A stretch of 14,912 nt of DNA from Nanobdellota archaeon. Its GTDB lineage: Archaea; Nanobdellota; Nanobdellia; Woesearchaeales; UBA12501. Positions 1 to 7,514 of the stretch are shown one piece after another. The position numbers were made by a program, and so were the translations under genes. The stretch spans positions 1 to 14,912 of the forward strand of contig JAHJCS010000219.1 of the NCBI GenBank assembly GCA_018812465.1, read 5' to 3'. Every line of letters begins with the position of its first letter. Position 1 is the stretch's first letter. The notes below the pieces were generated by a model. That model saw nothing but the letters and a program-made list of their open reading frames with translations. It ran no database searches and was not told the origin of the DNA.

Positions 1-1
1 C

Positions 2-1132
2 TGGCCGATATACTTCTATATAACTCAAGGAGAGATAATAAAACCAAAAGAGAGCATATCTATCCCTCTTGTCTCAGCACTCCTTCCCATACAGAGATAT
101 GACCTTCCTTATGATGTCTCTTATCCTGTCATGGTGAGCATCAGGGCTCCTGATGCATTGCGCGGAAAAGGGTACAGCTTTGTCTTTGCTCTTGAATCCA
201 ATGTCAGGAATAATGAGCCTATCACAGGAGAGACTGCAGAAGCAAAGATATCTCTTGATCTCTCAGCTGATGCAGCATACTGCGAGGAGAAACAGCTCAA
301 CAGCGCTGATGTCACATTCAGGGTCGCTGATCTTCTTGGCAGGCCGATACCTGATGCATCTGTGACTTTCTCAGCACAGGACACTGGCTGTCTGATTGGC
401 TTTACTGAGCTTGATGGCGACCGGGCTGTATTCACAGGAAAATTCCCTAAAGGAGCTATCGGCTCAATAATAATAGAGCATCCTGATTATGAGAAATATG
501 TCAAGCTTTACTTCAGAGGCAAGGATGAGCCTCAGGACCTTGGTGTCATAAACATGAAAGGATATGTTATCAAAAATGTGACTGCAAAGAGAGTAGATAT
601 AGACAAGGTGCCTTACAATCCTGTTCTGGGCGGTGGGGGTTGGCAGTTCATACCTCTAAAGCACACCCTAAGAGGCAATGAGAAGGTTGTTGTGATGCTT
701 GAAAGGATCAAGGAGACACCTTATGATGATGAGGTCTTCACAGCAGCAGAGCTGACTCAGACAACTCAGGCTGAAATGAGGCTTGTGCCTGGCAAATACA
801 ATCTTAAAGTTGTCATACTCCAACAGGGTGTGACTGTTGTGATACCTAAAGAGGAAGTCGAGGTTGATGATGAAGATGAGACAATTCCTGAGACTGTCCT
901 GGCAAACAACGCAGATTTCATGGCAGGCCAATATGAAACAGAGATAATTATTGATAATGGAATCTATTATGATAACACCATAGAATTCACAGCAGTGGCT
1001 TTCAATCTCATAGGCACTCCGACAAATGAAAGGGTGCATGATGACCTTAATGTATGGAGCAAAGTAGATCAGATAGCCAATAATCATGCTGAGTACTTAC
1101 AGCCTGTGCTTATTGCAGAAGCATCGCCATGA
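2..1132 (+). CDS. Partial secreted beta-domain protein, C-terminal half; paralogue of the 7515-9476 gene (5' end outside window)
   Basis: The frame is open from base 2 with no stop before TGA at 1130-1132, so about 377 residues are visible and the true start lies upstream; the ATG at 131 is internal. The visible part aligns with the 7515-9476 product from its residue ~325: both begin with WP, then share YDVxYPVxVxxR, the block GKGYSFVFA/GRGYSFRFA, an 'AYC/EYC' cysteine, a second cysteine about 36-38 residues on, and EHPxYxK. The middle (VTFRV..DLLGRPIPDASVTF..GC..G.TELDG) has the D-x-GxPIxDAxVTF pattern of carboxypeptidase-regulatory/Ig-like beta domains. There is no membrane segment in the visible part. 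By analogy with the paralogue the missing N-terminus should carry a class III-type leader that anchors it outside the cell. It precedes the giant gene at 1185 by 52 bases. Function is unknown; I infer a structural or adhesive surface protein. Confidence 0.85.
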   Translation, partial: WPIYFYITQGEIIKPKESISIPLVSALLPIQRYDLPYDVSYPVMVSIRAPDALRGKGYSFVFALESNVRNNEPITGETAEAKISLDLSADAAYCEEKQLNSADVTFRVADLLGRPIPDASVTFSAQDTGCLIGFTELDGDRAVFTGKFPKGAIGSIIIEHPDYEKYVKLYFRGKDEPQDLGVINMKGYVIKNVTAKRVDIDKVPYNPVLGGGGWQFIPLKHTLRGNEKVVVMLERIKETPYDDEVFTAAELTQTTQAEMRLVPGKYNLKVVILQQGVTVVIPKEEVEVDDEDETIPETVLANNADFMAGQYETEIIIDNGIYYDNTIEFTAVAFNLIGTPTNERVHDDLNVWSKVDQIANNHAEYLQPVLIAEASP

Positions 1133-1140
1133 CTATTATT

Positions 1141-1164
1141 CAGTAAGAATTTACAGTAAAAATT
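1141..1164 (+). repeat. Two-copy direct repeat upstream of the 1185 gene
   Basis: CAGTAAGAATT (1141-1151) is repeated as CAGTAAAAATT (1154-1164) with one mismatch and a 13-base period, about two turns from the next gene's start. The preceding ATTCAGT also occurs in the tandem repeats at 9534-9541. It could be an operator or simply AT-rich spacer; two copies cannot decide. Confidence 0.4.
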
Positions 1165-1170
1165 ATAAAC
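1162..1170 (+). promoter_or_regulatory. Possible archaeal TATA element for the 1185 gene
   Basis: ATTATAAAC within an A-rich tract resembles an archaeal TATA box preceded by a purine-rich BRE-like stretch. With the usual spacing of about 26 bases, transcription would begin near 1192. That is downstream of the ATG at 1185 but just before the in-frame ATGs at 1194-1212. Either the gene is read from an upstream promoter or its true start is one of the later ATGs. Confidence 0.3.
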
Positions 1171-1174
1171 CCAA

Positions 1175-1202
1175 GTGATTAACAATGGATTCAATGGAAG
1201 AG
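1175..1202 (+). promoter_or_regulatory. Competing ribosome-binding motifs that decide the start of the 1185 gene
   Basis: GTGAT (1175-1179) matches the 3' part of an archaeal Shine-Dalgarno sequence (GGAGGTGAT) and lies 5 bases before the ATG at 1185. A second candidate, GGAAGAG (1196-1202), lies 9 bases before the ATG at 1212. The 1212 start would give MKSDTLRF, a more ordinary signal-peptide n-region than the acidic, Met-rich MDSMEEMMKMKSD. Confidence 0.35.
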
Positions 1203-4200
1203 ATGATGAAGATGAAGTCAGACACCCTGAGGTTTTTGGCTATATTCATGAGCTGCTTAATCATAAGTATTCCTTTCTATGTCTCAATAGTCAATGCCCA
1301 GACACTTTCTGAGGATATTCTGGTGACAAGTGTCAAGGGAAGCAATGGTGTGGATAATTACAGGAAATCTGACAATGATTTCTTTGAGCTGTTTGCGACA
1401 GTAAGGCTTGTTCAGGCGATTCCTAATCCTAATGCTCCTACTATGGTAAGCATCAATTATCCAGGTCTTGGCACTGCTTCAAGTTTCAGCAAATGTGTGC
1501 AGCCTTCAGGAGCAGGAGGATTTGAGTATAACTGTTCTTATAAATCTGCTACAGGATTCATGCCTTATGGTCCTGGAATCTATCCTATCAGTGTCTGCCT
1601 GACAGGAGCTGGAAGATGCCAGTCTGACTGCTCTTCATGTCCTTCTACCTGTGCTGCATGCAAGAGAGACATCAACCTATACGTCGACGGCCAGGCTCCA
1701 ACAGTCAATTCTTTTGATGTCACTCCAAGGAATACAAGCGGAAAAGGACTTACTGCAACATATGATATTGAAGACAAGCTTTGCGCTTATTCTGCTTGCA
1801 GGAACAAATGCTCTGGACTAAGCAAGATTGAGCTTATAGACCAGGGCTCAAACAGGATATTAAAGACACAGGATGTGGTCACTACAATAAATGACTGCAG
1901 AAGATCAGGAACAGTAACATTTGATATGACTTCAGTGAGCGACGGCGCAACTGCTGTCTGCATCAAGGCTTATGATGCTCTTGGGCTTGCAAGTTTTGAG
2001 AGCAATAACTGTATCCGCGTCAACAAAGATGCAAAGACTCCTGTCATCACTATAGCTGATATTTTTGACAAGAATGGCATGGCACCTCTAAGATTCGTCA
2101 AGGTAGGGGGGACCCAGGTAAAGTTCATAGCCAATATCACAACATCCTCATTGTTCGGCATAAAGAAAGCCACTGTTGATTTGACTGGCTTTAATCTTGG
2201 AGTGCTTGACCTTTCATGCACTGGAGACAGCGGAATCCATACCTGCACAAGATCATTAAACCTGCAGGTCACAGCAGCGACTACTGCTAATATCAAAGTT
2301 GATGTCAATGATTCTGGCGGAAATTCTGTATCAACTACAAAGAGCATAACAATAGACCTTGACTCAATAGCGCCTAATGTTGTGAGCCTTCTCACAACCC
2401 ATAATTACAATGATACCGGATATTTAGGGATGGGGATGAATGAGATCATAGCCCTTGTCAATGAGACTGGTGTTGGAATGGCTGGAAGCGATGTCCAGAT
2501 AGCTGTTGGAACTGATGCTGCCAAGAAAGCAAGCTGCACTCAGGCAGGAAACATGTGGCTCTGCGGAATAAAGAATATCTCTGCTTCAGATGATCTTTAT
2601 GTGACTGTGACTGGCGCTGATGATGCTGGAAATGCAATGCAGACCTACACAGGAACAATAGAATATGATGATATAATACCAGTCTTAAACAATGTCACTC
2701 TTCTCAACAGCGCTGATTATACTAAATCTTATTTCTTCACAGGTGATGATATGGTTGTGAGAGCCAATATAGCTGACAATTCTGCGATAAAGGATGATAT
2801 GGGTGTGTTCAATGTATATGGTTCATTCCCTGGATTTGCTTCCTCTTTATACACCAAGCCAATTGATTGCTTTGAAAGCGATGATTCAGCAAGTGCATGG
2901 ATATGCGAGTGGGAATTGGCTGATGTGCTCAATGGCACTGTTAAAGCATCATTCAGCATATCAGATATAGTCGGCAATATTGACAACAGCACAATCGCCA
3001 ATCCTGTTACAGATTTCTTTATCCTTGCGCAAGATGGCGCAGGCAATTGGTACACTATACCTTCTGGACCTGTCACAATCTATCCTCAGAACACAAGCAC
3101 TGATATTGATTATTGGGAATCATCACTTGCAGGAGTCTATCCTAATTTTGTGGATGCAGAGACCTTGAGGATAATAGGGCATGATGTCTGGTTCCAGATG
3201 GAGCTCACTGCAAGGGATGAAGAGAACACAAGACTTCTTGCTGTTGCTTTTGATCCCTCAACATGCAGTGGAGACTTTGACAGCTTTGTTGATGCAACAG
3301 GCACATTCATGGTCAGCCCTACAAGGAATTACACAAAACCCTGGATCAAGATGTCTCTTCAGAAGAATCTTGTGGAGAAAAAACAGCTAAAGTTCAACTG
3401 CACAATGACACTCATATCTCTCAGGGGAGGCTATGCTTCAATGCCTGAGATAGAGAACATCACACTTGTACTTCCTGTCGAGTCAATCGGAGAGCTTGGC
3501 AAACAGATAGAGAATGAGATTGATGAGGTTGAGAACGGGCCTCTCATAAAGATAGGCAACTGGATAGACACTGCTGCAAAATTGCTCCAGACTGCTGAGT
3601 TCCTATGCAATATCATATACACACTTCAGGGCTTTGCAGGAGCAACGCATCTTGCTGCTGCTGCAGTTGCGCCTCTTGAAGGAGGTCCTTTTGACTTTGT
3701 GGCCCGTGCCCTCAATGGATTATCCTGGGTAGGAGAGAAGATAGAGAAAGTACTTGGATGGCAGGGATTATCATTATTCTGTGCATTTGTGTCATGTAGC
3801 TTTGGACAATGTGCGTCATCTGTTAAGGATGGAAAAGTAGTTGATGGTCCTAAAGCTGACAAGTGGTACTGCAAGCCATACAATGCAATAATCGGCAAAG
3901 CATCAGTTTGGGTTGGAAACTCTGGAGTTGGAAATGCTATGGGCAAGCTTGCTAGTCAGGATTTCATATCTGGATTATATCCTGAGAAGCTGCTTCAGAC
4001 AAGAGAGATGACCCCCGCTGATGCAAAAGCAGCAGCTGATAAAAATGCTCAAGCTGGAATAAACTCTGTATTCGGCAATCCAAAGAACAGTCTTATCTTA
4101 AGTTTCCTGACCTTATGCATTCCAGGAATAATAATGAATCTAAAGAAAGCAAGAGACATTGAGTGCCAGTATCTGCTCTGCCTAAAACAGCAGATTCCAG

Positions 4201-4541
4201 CAGGAGTTCCTGCATTTGCATGCACTAAGATGAGAAGCTACCAATGGTGCCTCTTTGTCTGGGGAGAATTCTTCAACATATTCCCATTCACAGCATTCAT
4301 AAAATCATTCATGTCACAGATAACAAGCATATTGACAGATCCTGGAGTGATCATAGGATTGCTTTTCAATGCATTATGCAATTATGGTCCGGTAAGTGTG
4401 CAGGCTCTCTGCAGGCTGTCTGACCTTGCAAAGTCCATACAGCAGATCCTGGATCTCTTTGAACAGATGTCAAATGCAGAGGATATGTTCAAGTATGATG
4501 ATTCAGGAATATGCAAAGATGCTCTTGAATATGGAGACTGA
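1185..4541 (+). CDS. Giant exported Cys-rich protein with Ig-like domains and CxPGI module (1118 aa)
   Basis: A Sec-type signal peptide (hydrophobic core residues 16-36, likely cleavage VNA|QT after residue 38) is followed by an N-terminal domain with a dense cysteine cluster at residues 145-159. Ig-like/cadherin-like beta domains follow, with boundaries near residues 167 (GQAPTV), 281 (AKTPVI), 391 (SIAPNV) and 493 (DIIPVL). Each has the D-x-xP-V opening and the DxxGN-type ending common to such repeats. At least 14 N-x-S/T sequons occur up to residue 758 and none after. From ~775 the protein becomes amphipathic to hydrophobic with more cysteines, including the module C978-I-P-G-I with C999, C1013 and C1022, which it shares with the 9641 gene. 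There are roughly three dozen cysteines in total. It is followed 20 bases later by the next gene. I know no characterised homologue; a cell-surface structural protein or adhesin is my inference. The start could be 1212 instead. Confidence 0.9.
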   Translation: MDSMEEMMKMKSDTLRFLAIFMSCLIISIPFYVSIVNAQTLSEDILVTSVKGSNGVDNYRKSDNDFFELFATVRLVQAIPNPNAPTMVSINYPGLGTASSFSKCVQPSGAGGFEYNCSYKSATGFMPYGPGIYPISVCLTGAGRCQSDCSSCPSTCAACKRDINLYVDGQAPTVNSFDVTPRNTSGKGLTATYDIEDKLCAYSACRNKCSGLSKIELIDQGSNRILKTQDVVTTINDCRRSGTVTFDMTSVSDGATAVCIKAYDALGLASFESNNCIRVNKDAKTPVITIADIFDKNGMAPLRFVKVGGTQVKFIANITTSSLFGIKKATVDLTGFNLGVLDLSCTGDSGIHTCTRSLNLQVTAATTANIKVDVNDSGGNSVSTTKSITIDLDSIAPNVVSLLTTHNYNDTGYLGMGMNEIIALVNETGVGMAGSDVQIAVGTDAAKKASCTQAGNMWLCGIKNISASDDLYVTVTGADDAGNAMQTYTGTIEYDDIIPVLNNVTLLNSADYTKSYFFTGDDMVVRANIADNSAIKDDMGVFNVYGSFPGFASSLYTKPIDCFESDDSASAWICEWELADVLNGTVKASFSISDIVGNIDNSTIANPVTDFFILAQDGAGNWYTIPSGPVTIYPQNTSTDIDYWESSLAGVYPNFVDAETLRIIGHDVWFQMELTARDEENTRLLAVAFDPSTCSGDFDSFVDATGTFMVSPTRNYTKPWIKMSLQKNLVEKKQLKFNCTMTLISLRGGYASMPEIENITLVLPVESIGELGKQIENEIDEVENGPLIKIGNWIDTAAKLLQTAEFLCNIIYTLQGFAGATHLAAAAVAPLEGGPFDFVARALNGLSWVGEKIEKVLGWQGLSLFCAFVSCSFGQCASSVKDGKVVDGPKADKWYCKPYNAIIGKASVWVGNSGVGNAMGKLASQDFISGLYPEKLLQTREMTPADAKAAADKNAQAGINSVFGNPKNSLILSFLTLCIPGIIMNLKKARDIECQYLLCLKQQIPAGVPAFACTKMRSYQWCLFVWGEFFNIFPFTAFIKSFMSQITSILTDPGVIIGLLFNALCNYGPVSVQALCRLSDLAKSIQQILDLFEQMSNAEDMFKYDDSGICKDALEYGD
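1617..1661 (+). other. Dense cysteine cluster C-x3-C-x2-C-x3-C-x2-C
   Basis: Codons for C145, C149, C152, C156 and C159 of the giant protein fall within 15 residues (CQSDCSSCPSTCAAC). The segment sits just before the first Ig-like boundary. Because the protein has a Sec signal, disulfides or extracellular metal binding are likelier than an iron-sulfur cluster. Confidence 0.75.
4116..4286 (+). other. CxPGIxxNLxxxR cysteine module, copy 1
   Basis: Residues 978-1034 of the 1185 product read CIPGI..NL...R, then Cys at +16, +21, +35 and +44. The same anchor residues (C, P, G, I, N, L, R) and Cys spacing (+21, +36, +45) occur in the giant product of the 9641 gene. This is the clearest sequence link between the two giants. 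The module is flanked by hydrophobic segments (around 967-986 and 1026-1062). Confidence 0.7.
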
Positions 4542-4550
4542 ATAATAATT

Positions 4551-4555
4551 GAGGT
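4551..4555 (+). promoter_or_regulatory. Ribosome-binding site of the 4562 gene
   Basis: GAGGT lies 6 bases before the ATG at 4562 and 10 bases after the stop of the previous gene. This is the best Shine-Dalgarno match in the window. It supports this start and translation within the same transcript as the upstream giant gene. Confidence 0.6.
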
Positions 4556-4561
4556 AGCGCA

Positions 4562-6424
4562 ATGAAATACATAAGAATAGGCTTGGTCATTGTCATGATT
4601 ATGATACTTGTGGGGGTCAGTCAGATTGTCAGTGCTGCTGATACAGGTTTTTGTGTGTGTGGTGGGGAGGATACCTCAGCATTTAGGGGGCCTGTCTCAA
4701 AAGCTCTTTGTGAAGAATACTGCGGAGACAAAGGTGTAAAATCTTGGGATGGAGATTCTTCTGATTCTATCCATCCTTCTCAATGTAGTAATGGCCAGAA
4801 GGATCCAGGTGAAACTGGGGTTGATTGTGGTGGCACAAAGTGTCCTGCTTGTCCTACAACTCCTCCTCCTCCTGCTGCTCAATGTAATAATAAAGTGAAG
4901 GATCCTGGTGAGACTGGCGTTGATTGTGGAGGCCCATGTCCTGCTTGTCCTCCTGCTGCTCCAGCAACCTGCGTTGATATGATTAAGAATCAGGGCGAGC
5001 TTGGTGTTGATTGTGGCGGTCCATGTTCTACTGATTGTACTATCAATAATCAGGATTCATTCTATAATCCTGATACTTATCAGGGCCTTACTTTATTCAA
5101 TGTAGAAGGTGATCCAGATAATGTCTATGGCAGTGATGGAAGAGCTTATAAGCCTTATACTCCTGAAGAAGGTAAACCTACACCAGACAATGTAGTAACT
5201 CTTAATGGCAAACAATACTTAGAGAATGGCAGGGTTCCAAACGAGATTATGGATCAATACAGAGATAATTATGCTGCAGCAAGAGACTCATCTGAGATGG
5301 ATATCAGGATGTTTTCAAGGGATGATTTTGGTCTTCCTAAAGATGAGAGTCTTCTTGGTGGTCTGATTAATAATGTACCTGGCGTTGAGGTAAACATAGG
5401 TGATAACCCTTATGTGATTATTGAAGGAAACTATTATAATCCTGATGGGACGCCAGTATCAGCTGATGATAAGGCTAAAATTGACAAGGCTCTTGCTGAT
5501 GATCCTTCTCTTGCAGCTGTAGTCAACACAGGAGACAGCTATACCAAGTTCCTGCATGACACAAGATTCTCTATGGCCCAGAGCATGGCTTTGGGAAGCT
5601 CTGTATGGCAGCTTCTTACTTCAGAAGAAGGAGGATTCGGCTGGACTGATCTCAATAATCTTTTTGATTGGATGAAGCCATTCAATGAATTCTTCCAGAC
5701 AAGGGCAGGAATGGCCATCTCAGGAAACTGGGAAGCAAGCATCTGCGCTATCACAACTGATTATGATGCTTTGAATGAAAATGGAGTGCTTATGCCTCCT
5801 GGAGCAACATCACCTGCTGCATGGGTTGCTGCTGAGAAACAGCTTCTGATATACCCTAATGCGACTGATCCAACTATCATGGAGCATGATTACTTCTATA
5901 AGATATCCCTTATGGTCAGTCCTACTGGCCTTACAATCGGCTCAGGAGAGGATGACTGTGATAATCATGTAAAATTCAAGATTGAAGCAAGTCCAGGAAG
6001 CAAAGAGCTTGATATAGATGGAGATGGTGTTGCTGACCAGATATTCATAGGATGCGATAAAAGCTCTTATACTCTCAGCGGAGCAGGAGCTCTTGTGTTC
6101 AGGAGCAAGGCTGAGTTCAGCAAGATATGCATAAAATTTGTAGGCACTAATCTTAAGCCAAGCATAAAAGAGCTGCTTGATGGAGGAGACAAGCTCTGCA
6201 ATGATATTGTCCCTACTGGAAGTGATCCAGAACTAGGTGACTGCCCTTACTGTGATTTTTCTGGTTCAGGAGGATCATTCGGAGGCATGGTACTGCCTGG
6301 AATGGATATGTGCGAGCAATGGAACATGTTCTGTGGAAACGATGATGATGACGATGATGATCTTGTCGATGAGGAAAGGCCTGTGCCAGGCAGTGTAGAA
6401 GGAGGCACACCTGGTTTTGTATGA
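4562..6424 (+). CDS. Secreted Cys-repeat protein with calcium-loop-like motif (620 aa)
   Basis: The signal peptide (residues 1-25, hydrophobic core LVIVMIMILVGV, cleavage near VSA|AD) indicates Sec export. A small Cys domain (C31, C33, C50, C54) is followed by three repeats of about 23-25 residues with the core GExGVDCGG, beginning at C75, C108 and C137 and separated by Pro/Thr/Ala linkers. The bulk (about 165-570) is a mixed alpha/beta domain I cannot assign, containing FLHDTRFSMAQSMALGSSVW and a DIDGDGVAD loop at 484-492 of the type that binds calcium in dockerins and EF-hands. Further cysteines cluster near 560-592, before seven consecutive Asp (594-600) close to the C-terminus. There is no C-terminal anchor, so it is probably released or held by its neighbours. 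I recall similar proteins in DPANN archaea but cannot verify this; the function is unknown. Confidence 0.88.
   Translation: MKYIRIGLVIVMIMILVGVSQIVSAADTGFCVCGGEDTSAFRGPVSKALCEEYCGDKGVKSWDGDSSDSIHPSQCSNGQKDPGETGVDCGGTKCPACPTTPPPPAAQCNNKVKDPGETGVDCGGPCPACPPAAPATCVDMIKNQGELGVDCGGPCSTDCTINNQDSFYNPDTYQGLTLFNVEGDPDNVYGSDGRAYKPYTPEEGKPTPDNVVTLNGKQYLENGRVPNEIMDQYRDNYAAARDSSEMDIRMFSRDDFGLPKDESLLGGLINNVPGVEVNIGDNPYVIIEGNYYNPDGTPVSADDKAKIDKALADDPSLAAVVNTGDSYTKFLHDTRFSMAQSMALGSSVWQLLTSEEGGFGWTDLNNLFDWMKPFNEFFQTRAGMAISGNWEASICAITTDYDALNENGVLMPPGATSPAAWVAAEKQLLIYPNATDPTIMEHDYFYKISLMVSPTGLTIGSGEDDCDNHVKFKIEASPGSKELDIDGDGVADQIFIGCDKSSYTLSGAGALVFRSKAEFSKICIKFVGTNLKPSIKELLDGGDKLCNDIVPTGSDPELGDCPYCDFSGSGGSFGGMVLPGMDMCEQWNMFCGNDDDDDDDLVDEERPVPGSVEGGTPGFV
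4784..5038 (+). repeat. Three protein-level GVDCGG cysteine repeats
   Basis: Copies at 4784-4852, 4883-4948 and 4970-5038 encode C-x5/6-(D/Q)-(P/G)-GE-x-GVDCGG-x(1-2)-C-(P/S)-x(1-2)-C. Copies 1 and 2 share KDPGETGVDCGG exactly; copy 3 has diverged (KNQGELGVDCGG). Cys here is almost always TGT, whereas TGC is frequent elsewhere in the cluster. Confidence 0.85.
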
Positions 6425-6435
6425 TCCTTATAATC

Positions 6436-6465
6436 TTATATTTATCTTTATGAAACAAGAGGGAG
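6436..6465 (+). promoter_or_regulatory. Possible TATA element and ribosome-binding site of the 6473 gene
   Basis: TTATATTTA (6436-6444) would place a transcript start near 6466, only a few bases before the ATG at 6473. GAGGGAG (6459-6465) lies 7 bases before the same ATG and could serve as a Shine-Dalgarno motif when the gene is read from upstream. Both may be used, or only the second. Confidence 0.3.
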
Positions 6466-6472
6466 TGGGAAT

Positions 6473-7456
6473 ATGACACAAAGACATAAAAGCAAGGATA
6501 AAGATTCAGAGATTTCAGGAGTCCCTAAACCAGAGGCTGCAAAAAAAGAGCATGCAGTAAGACATGAACACTCATCAATGCCTGAGCATGAAGCACACCA
6601 TCCAAAGCACGCCCTTCATGAGCACAAGCCAGCATCATCATCACATATCCATACTGAGCATGCCAGAAAGCAAAGTATCAGTGCAGAGTTCCATGAATGC
6701 ATCTCAAGCTTCAAGAACATGAAGTCTCTCAAGGCACTGTTTGTGGCATCATTTGATGTATTATTCTATGTGCTTGCTTTGGTATTCACTCTCATTTTTG
6801 CTTTTGTGATGAAAAACGTAGTCAAGCCTATCGAGGGAATAGATCCTAATTTGATGTTGATGTCACCTGACACTGCCACTGACATCCAATCTGTGCTTGT
6901 CAAGATGGTAGGATATCTTATAATCCTTATAATAGTATATGCACTTTTGCTGCTGCTCAGCTATTGGTTCTCAAGATATCTAGTCTGGACAACACTGCTT
7001 GACAAGAGGTTCAGCATCAAGGCTCTTGGAAAGTTCTTGCTTCTGAATATCATCTGGTTTGCTGTCATTGGAATACTTGTTTTCCTGATAGTCTTGCCTA
7101 TCAAATCAATGAGCTCTTCTACTTTACTGATGGTATACTCTTTGTTCATGGTGTTTGTTCCGTCTATTGTGCTGTTATATTTCACTTACCTGGTGTATTA
7201 CATCTTCACAGAGAGGGAAGAGATCTTTAGTTCATTGAAGGATACATTCATTCTTGGTGTCAGGCACTTCAAACAGCTTTGGTTCCCGGCTGTAATGATG
7301 TTTGCATTGTTTGTGGTTGTGTCATTGATCTCAATGCTTTCCAATTTCATGCCTAATATTGTTTCAGATATTTATGTAGGGGTGCTGCTGGTAGCAGTGT
7401 TGACATGGATGAAGCTTTATGCAGCTTCTGTGCTCAAGAGGCATGTAAGGGTATGA
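6473..7456 (+). CDS. Six-helix integral membrane protein with histidine-rich N-terminal tail (327 aa)
   Basis: The first ~65 residues are hydrophilic and carry 13 histidines (H5, 27, 31, 33, 39, 42, 43, 46, 49, 51, 58, 60, 63) among Lys, Glu and Ser, with no signal peptide. Six hydrophobic segments follow at about 88-113, 143-165, 187-209, 216-244, 270-290 and 298-318. Basic loops (KNMKSLK, DKRFSIKALGK, and KRHVRV at the C-terminus) favour a cytoplasmic location for both ends. The amphipathic stretch around 245-270 (TEREEIFSSLKDTFILGVRHFKQLW) recalls the six-helix DUF975/YciC-like or GPDPase-membrane-domain-like families, but only in general layout. It lies 48 bases after the secreted Cys-repeat gene and 58 before the prepilin-like gene. 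It could be the membrane platform of the locus; that is inference. The His tail might bind metal or respond to pH. Confidence 0.85.
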   Translation: MTQRHKSKDKDSEISGVPKPEAAKKEHAVRHEHSSMPEHEAHHPKHALHEHKPASSSHIHTEHARKQSISAEFHECISSFKNMKSLKALFVASFDVLFYVLALVFTLIFAFVMKNVVKPIEGIDPNLMLMSPDTATDIQSVLVKMVGYLIILIIVYALLLLLSYWFSRYLVWTTLLDKRFSIKALGKFLLLNIIWFAVIGILVFLIVLPIKSMSSSTLLMVYSLFMVFVPSIVLLYFTYLVYYIFTEREEIFSSLKDTFILGVRHFKQLWFPAVMMFALFVVVSLISMLSNFMPNIVSDIYVGVLLVAVLTWMKLYAASVLKRHVRV

Positions 7457-7514
7457 TCTCAATTGATCCTAAGCTCCTGATCCATGCTGACTGCTCTGCT
7501 GGCTTTATATCAAA

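Noticed and set aside
668..1087. Minus-strand open frame of 139 codons
   Set aside because: It is antisense to the C-terminal part of the first gene, whose plus-strand reading is supported by alignment with its paralogue.
131..1132. ATG at 131 as the real start of the first gene
   Set aside because: The frame is open back to base 2, and the residues before 131 align with the paralogue encoded at 7515-9476, so the ATG is internal to a truncated gene.
1133..1184. First gene and 1185 gene as one gene split by a frameshift
   Set aside because: The first gene ends at a natural TGA where its paralogue also ends, and the 1185 gene has its own signal peptide and start signals.
1617..1661. Iron-sulfur cluster site
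   Set aside because: The Cys spacing loosely recalls CxxCxxxC motifs, but the protein carries a Sec signal peptide and would fold outside the cell, where disulfides are more likely.
1970..2395. Minus-strand open frame of 141 codons
   Set aside because: It lies entirely within the Ig-like domains of the 1185 gene, which have convincing domain structure in the plus frame; the antisense translation has no recognisable features.
7504..7511. TTTATATC as a promoter TATA box for the 7515 gene
   Set aside because: It lies only about 4-11 bases before the ATG, so transcription would start inside the coding region, downstream of the MKKRGQLTVF leader that clearly marks the N-terminus.
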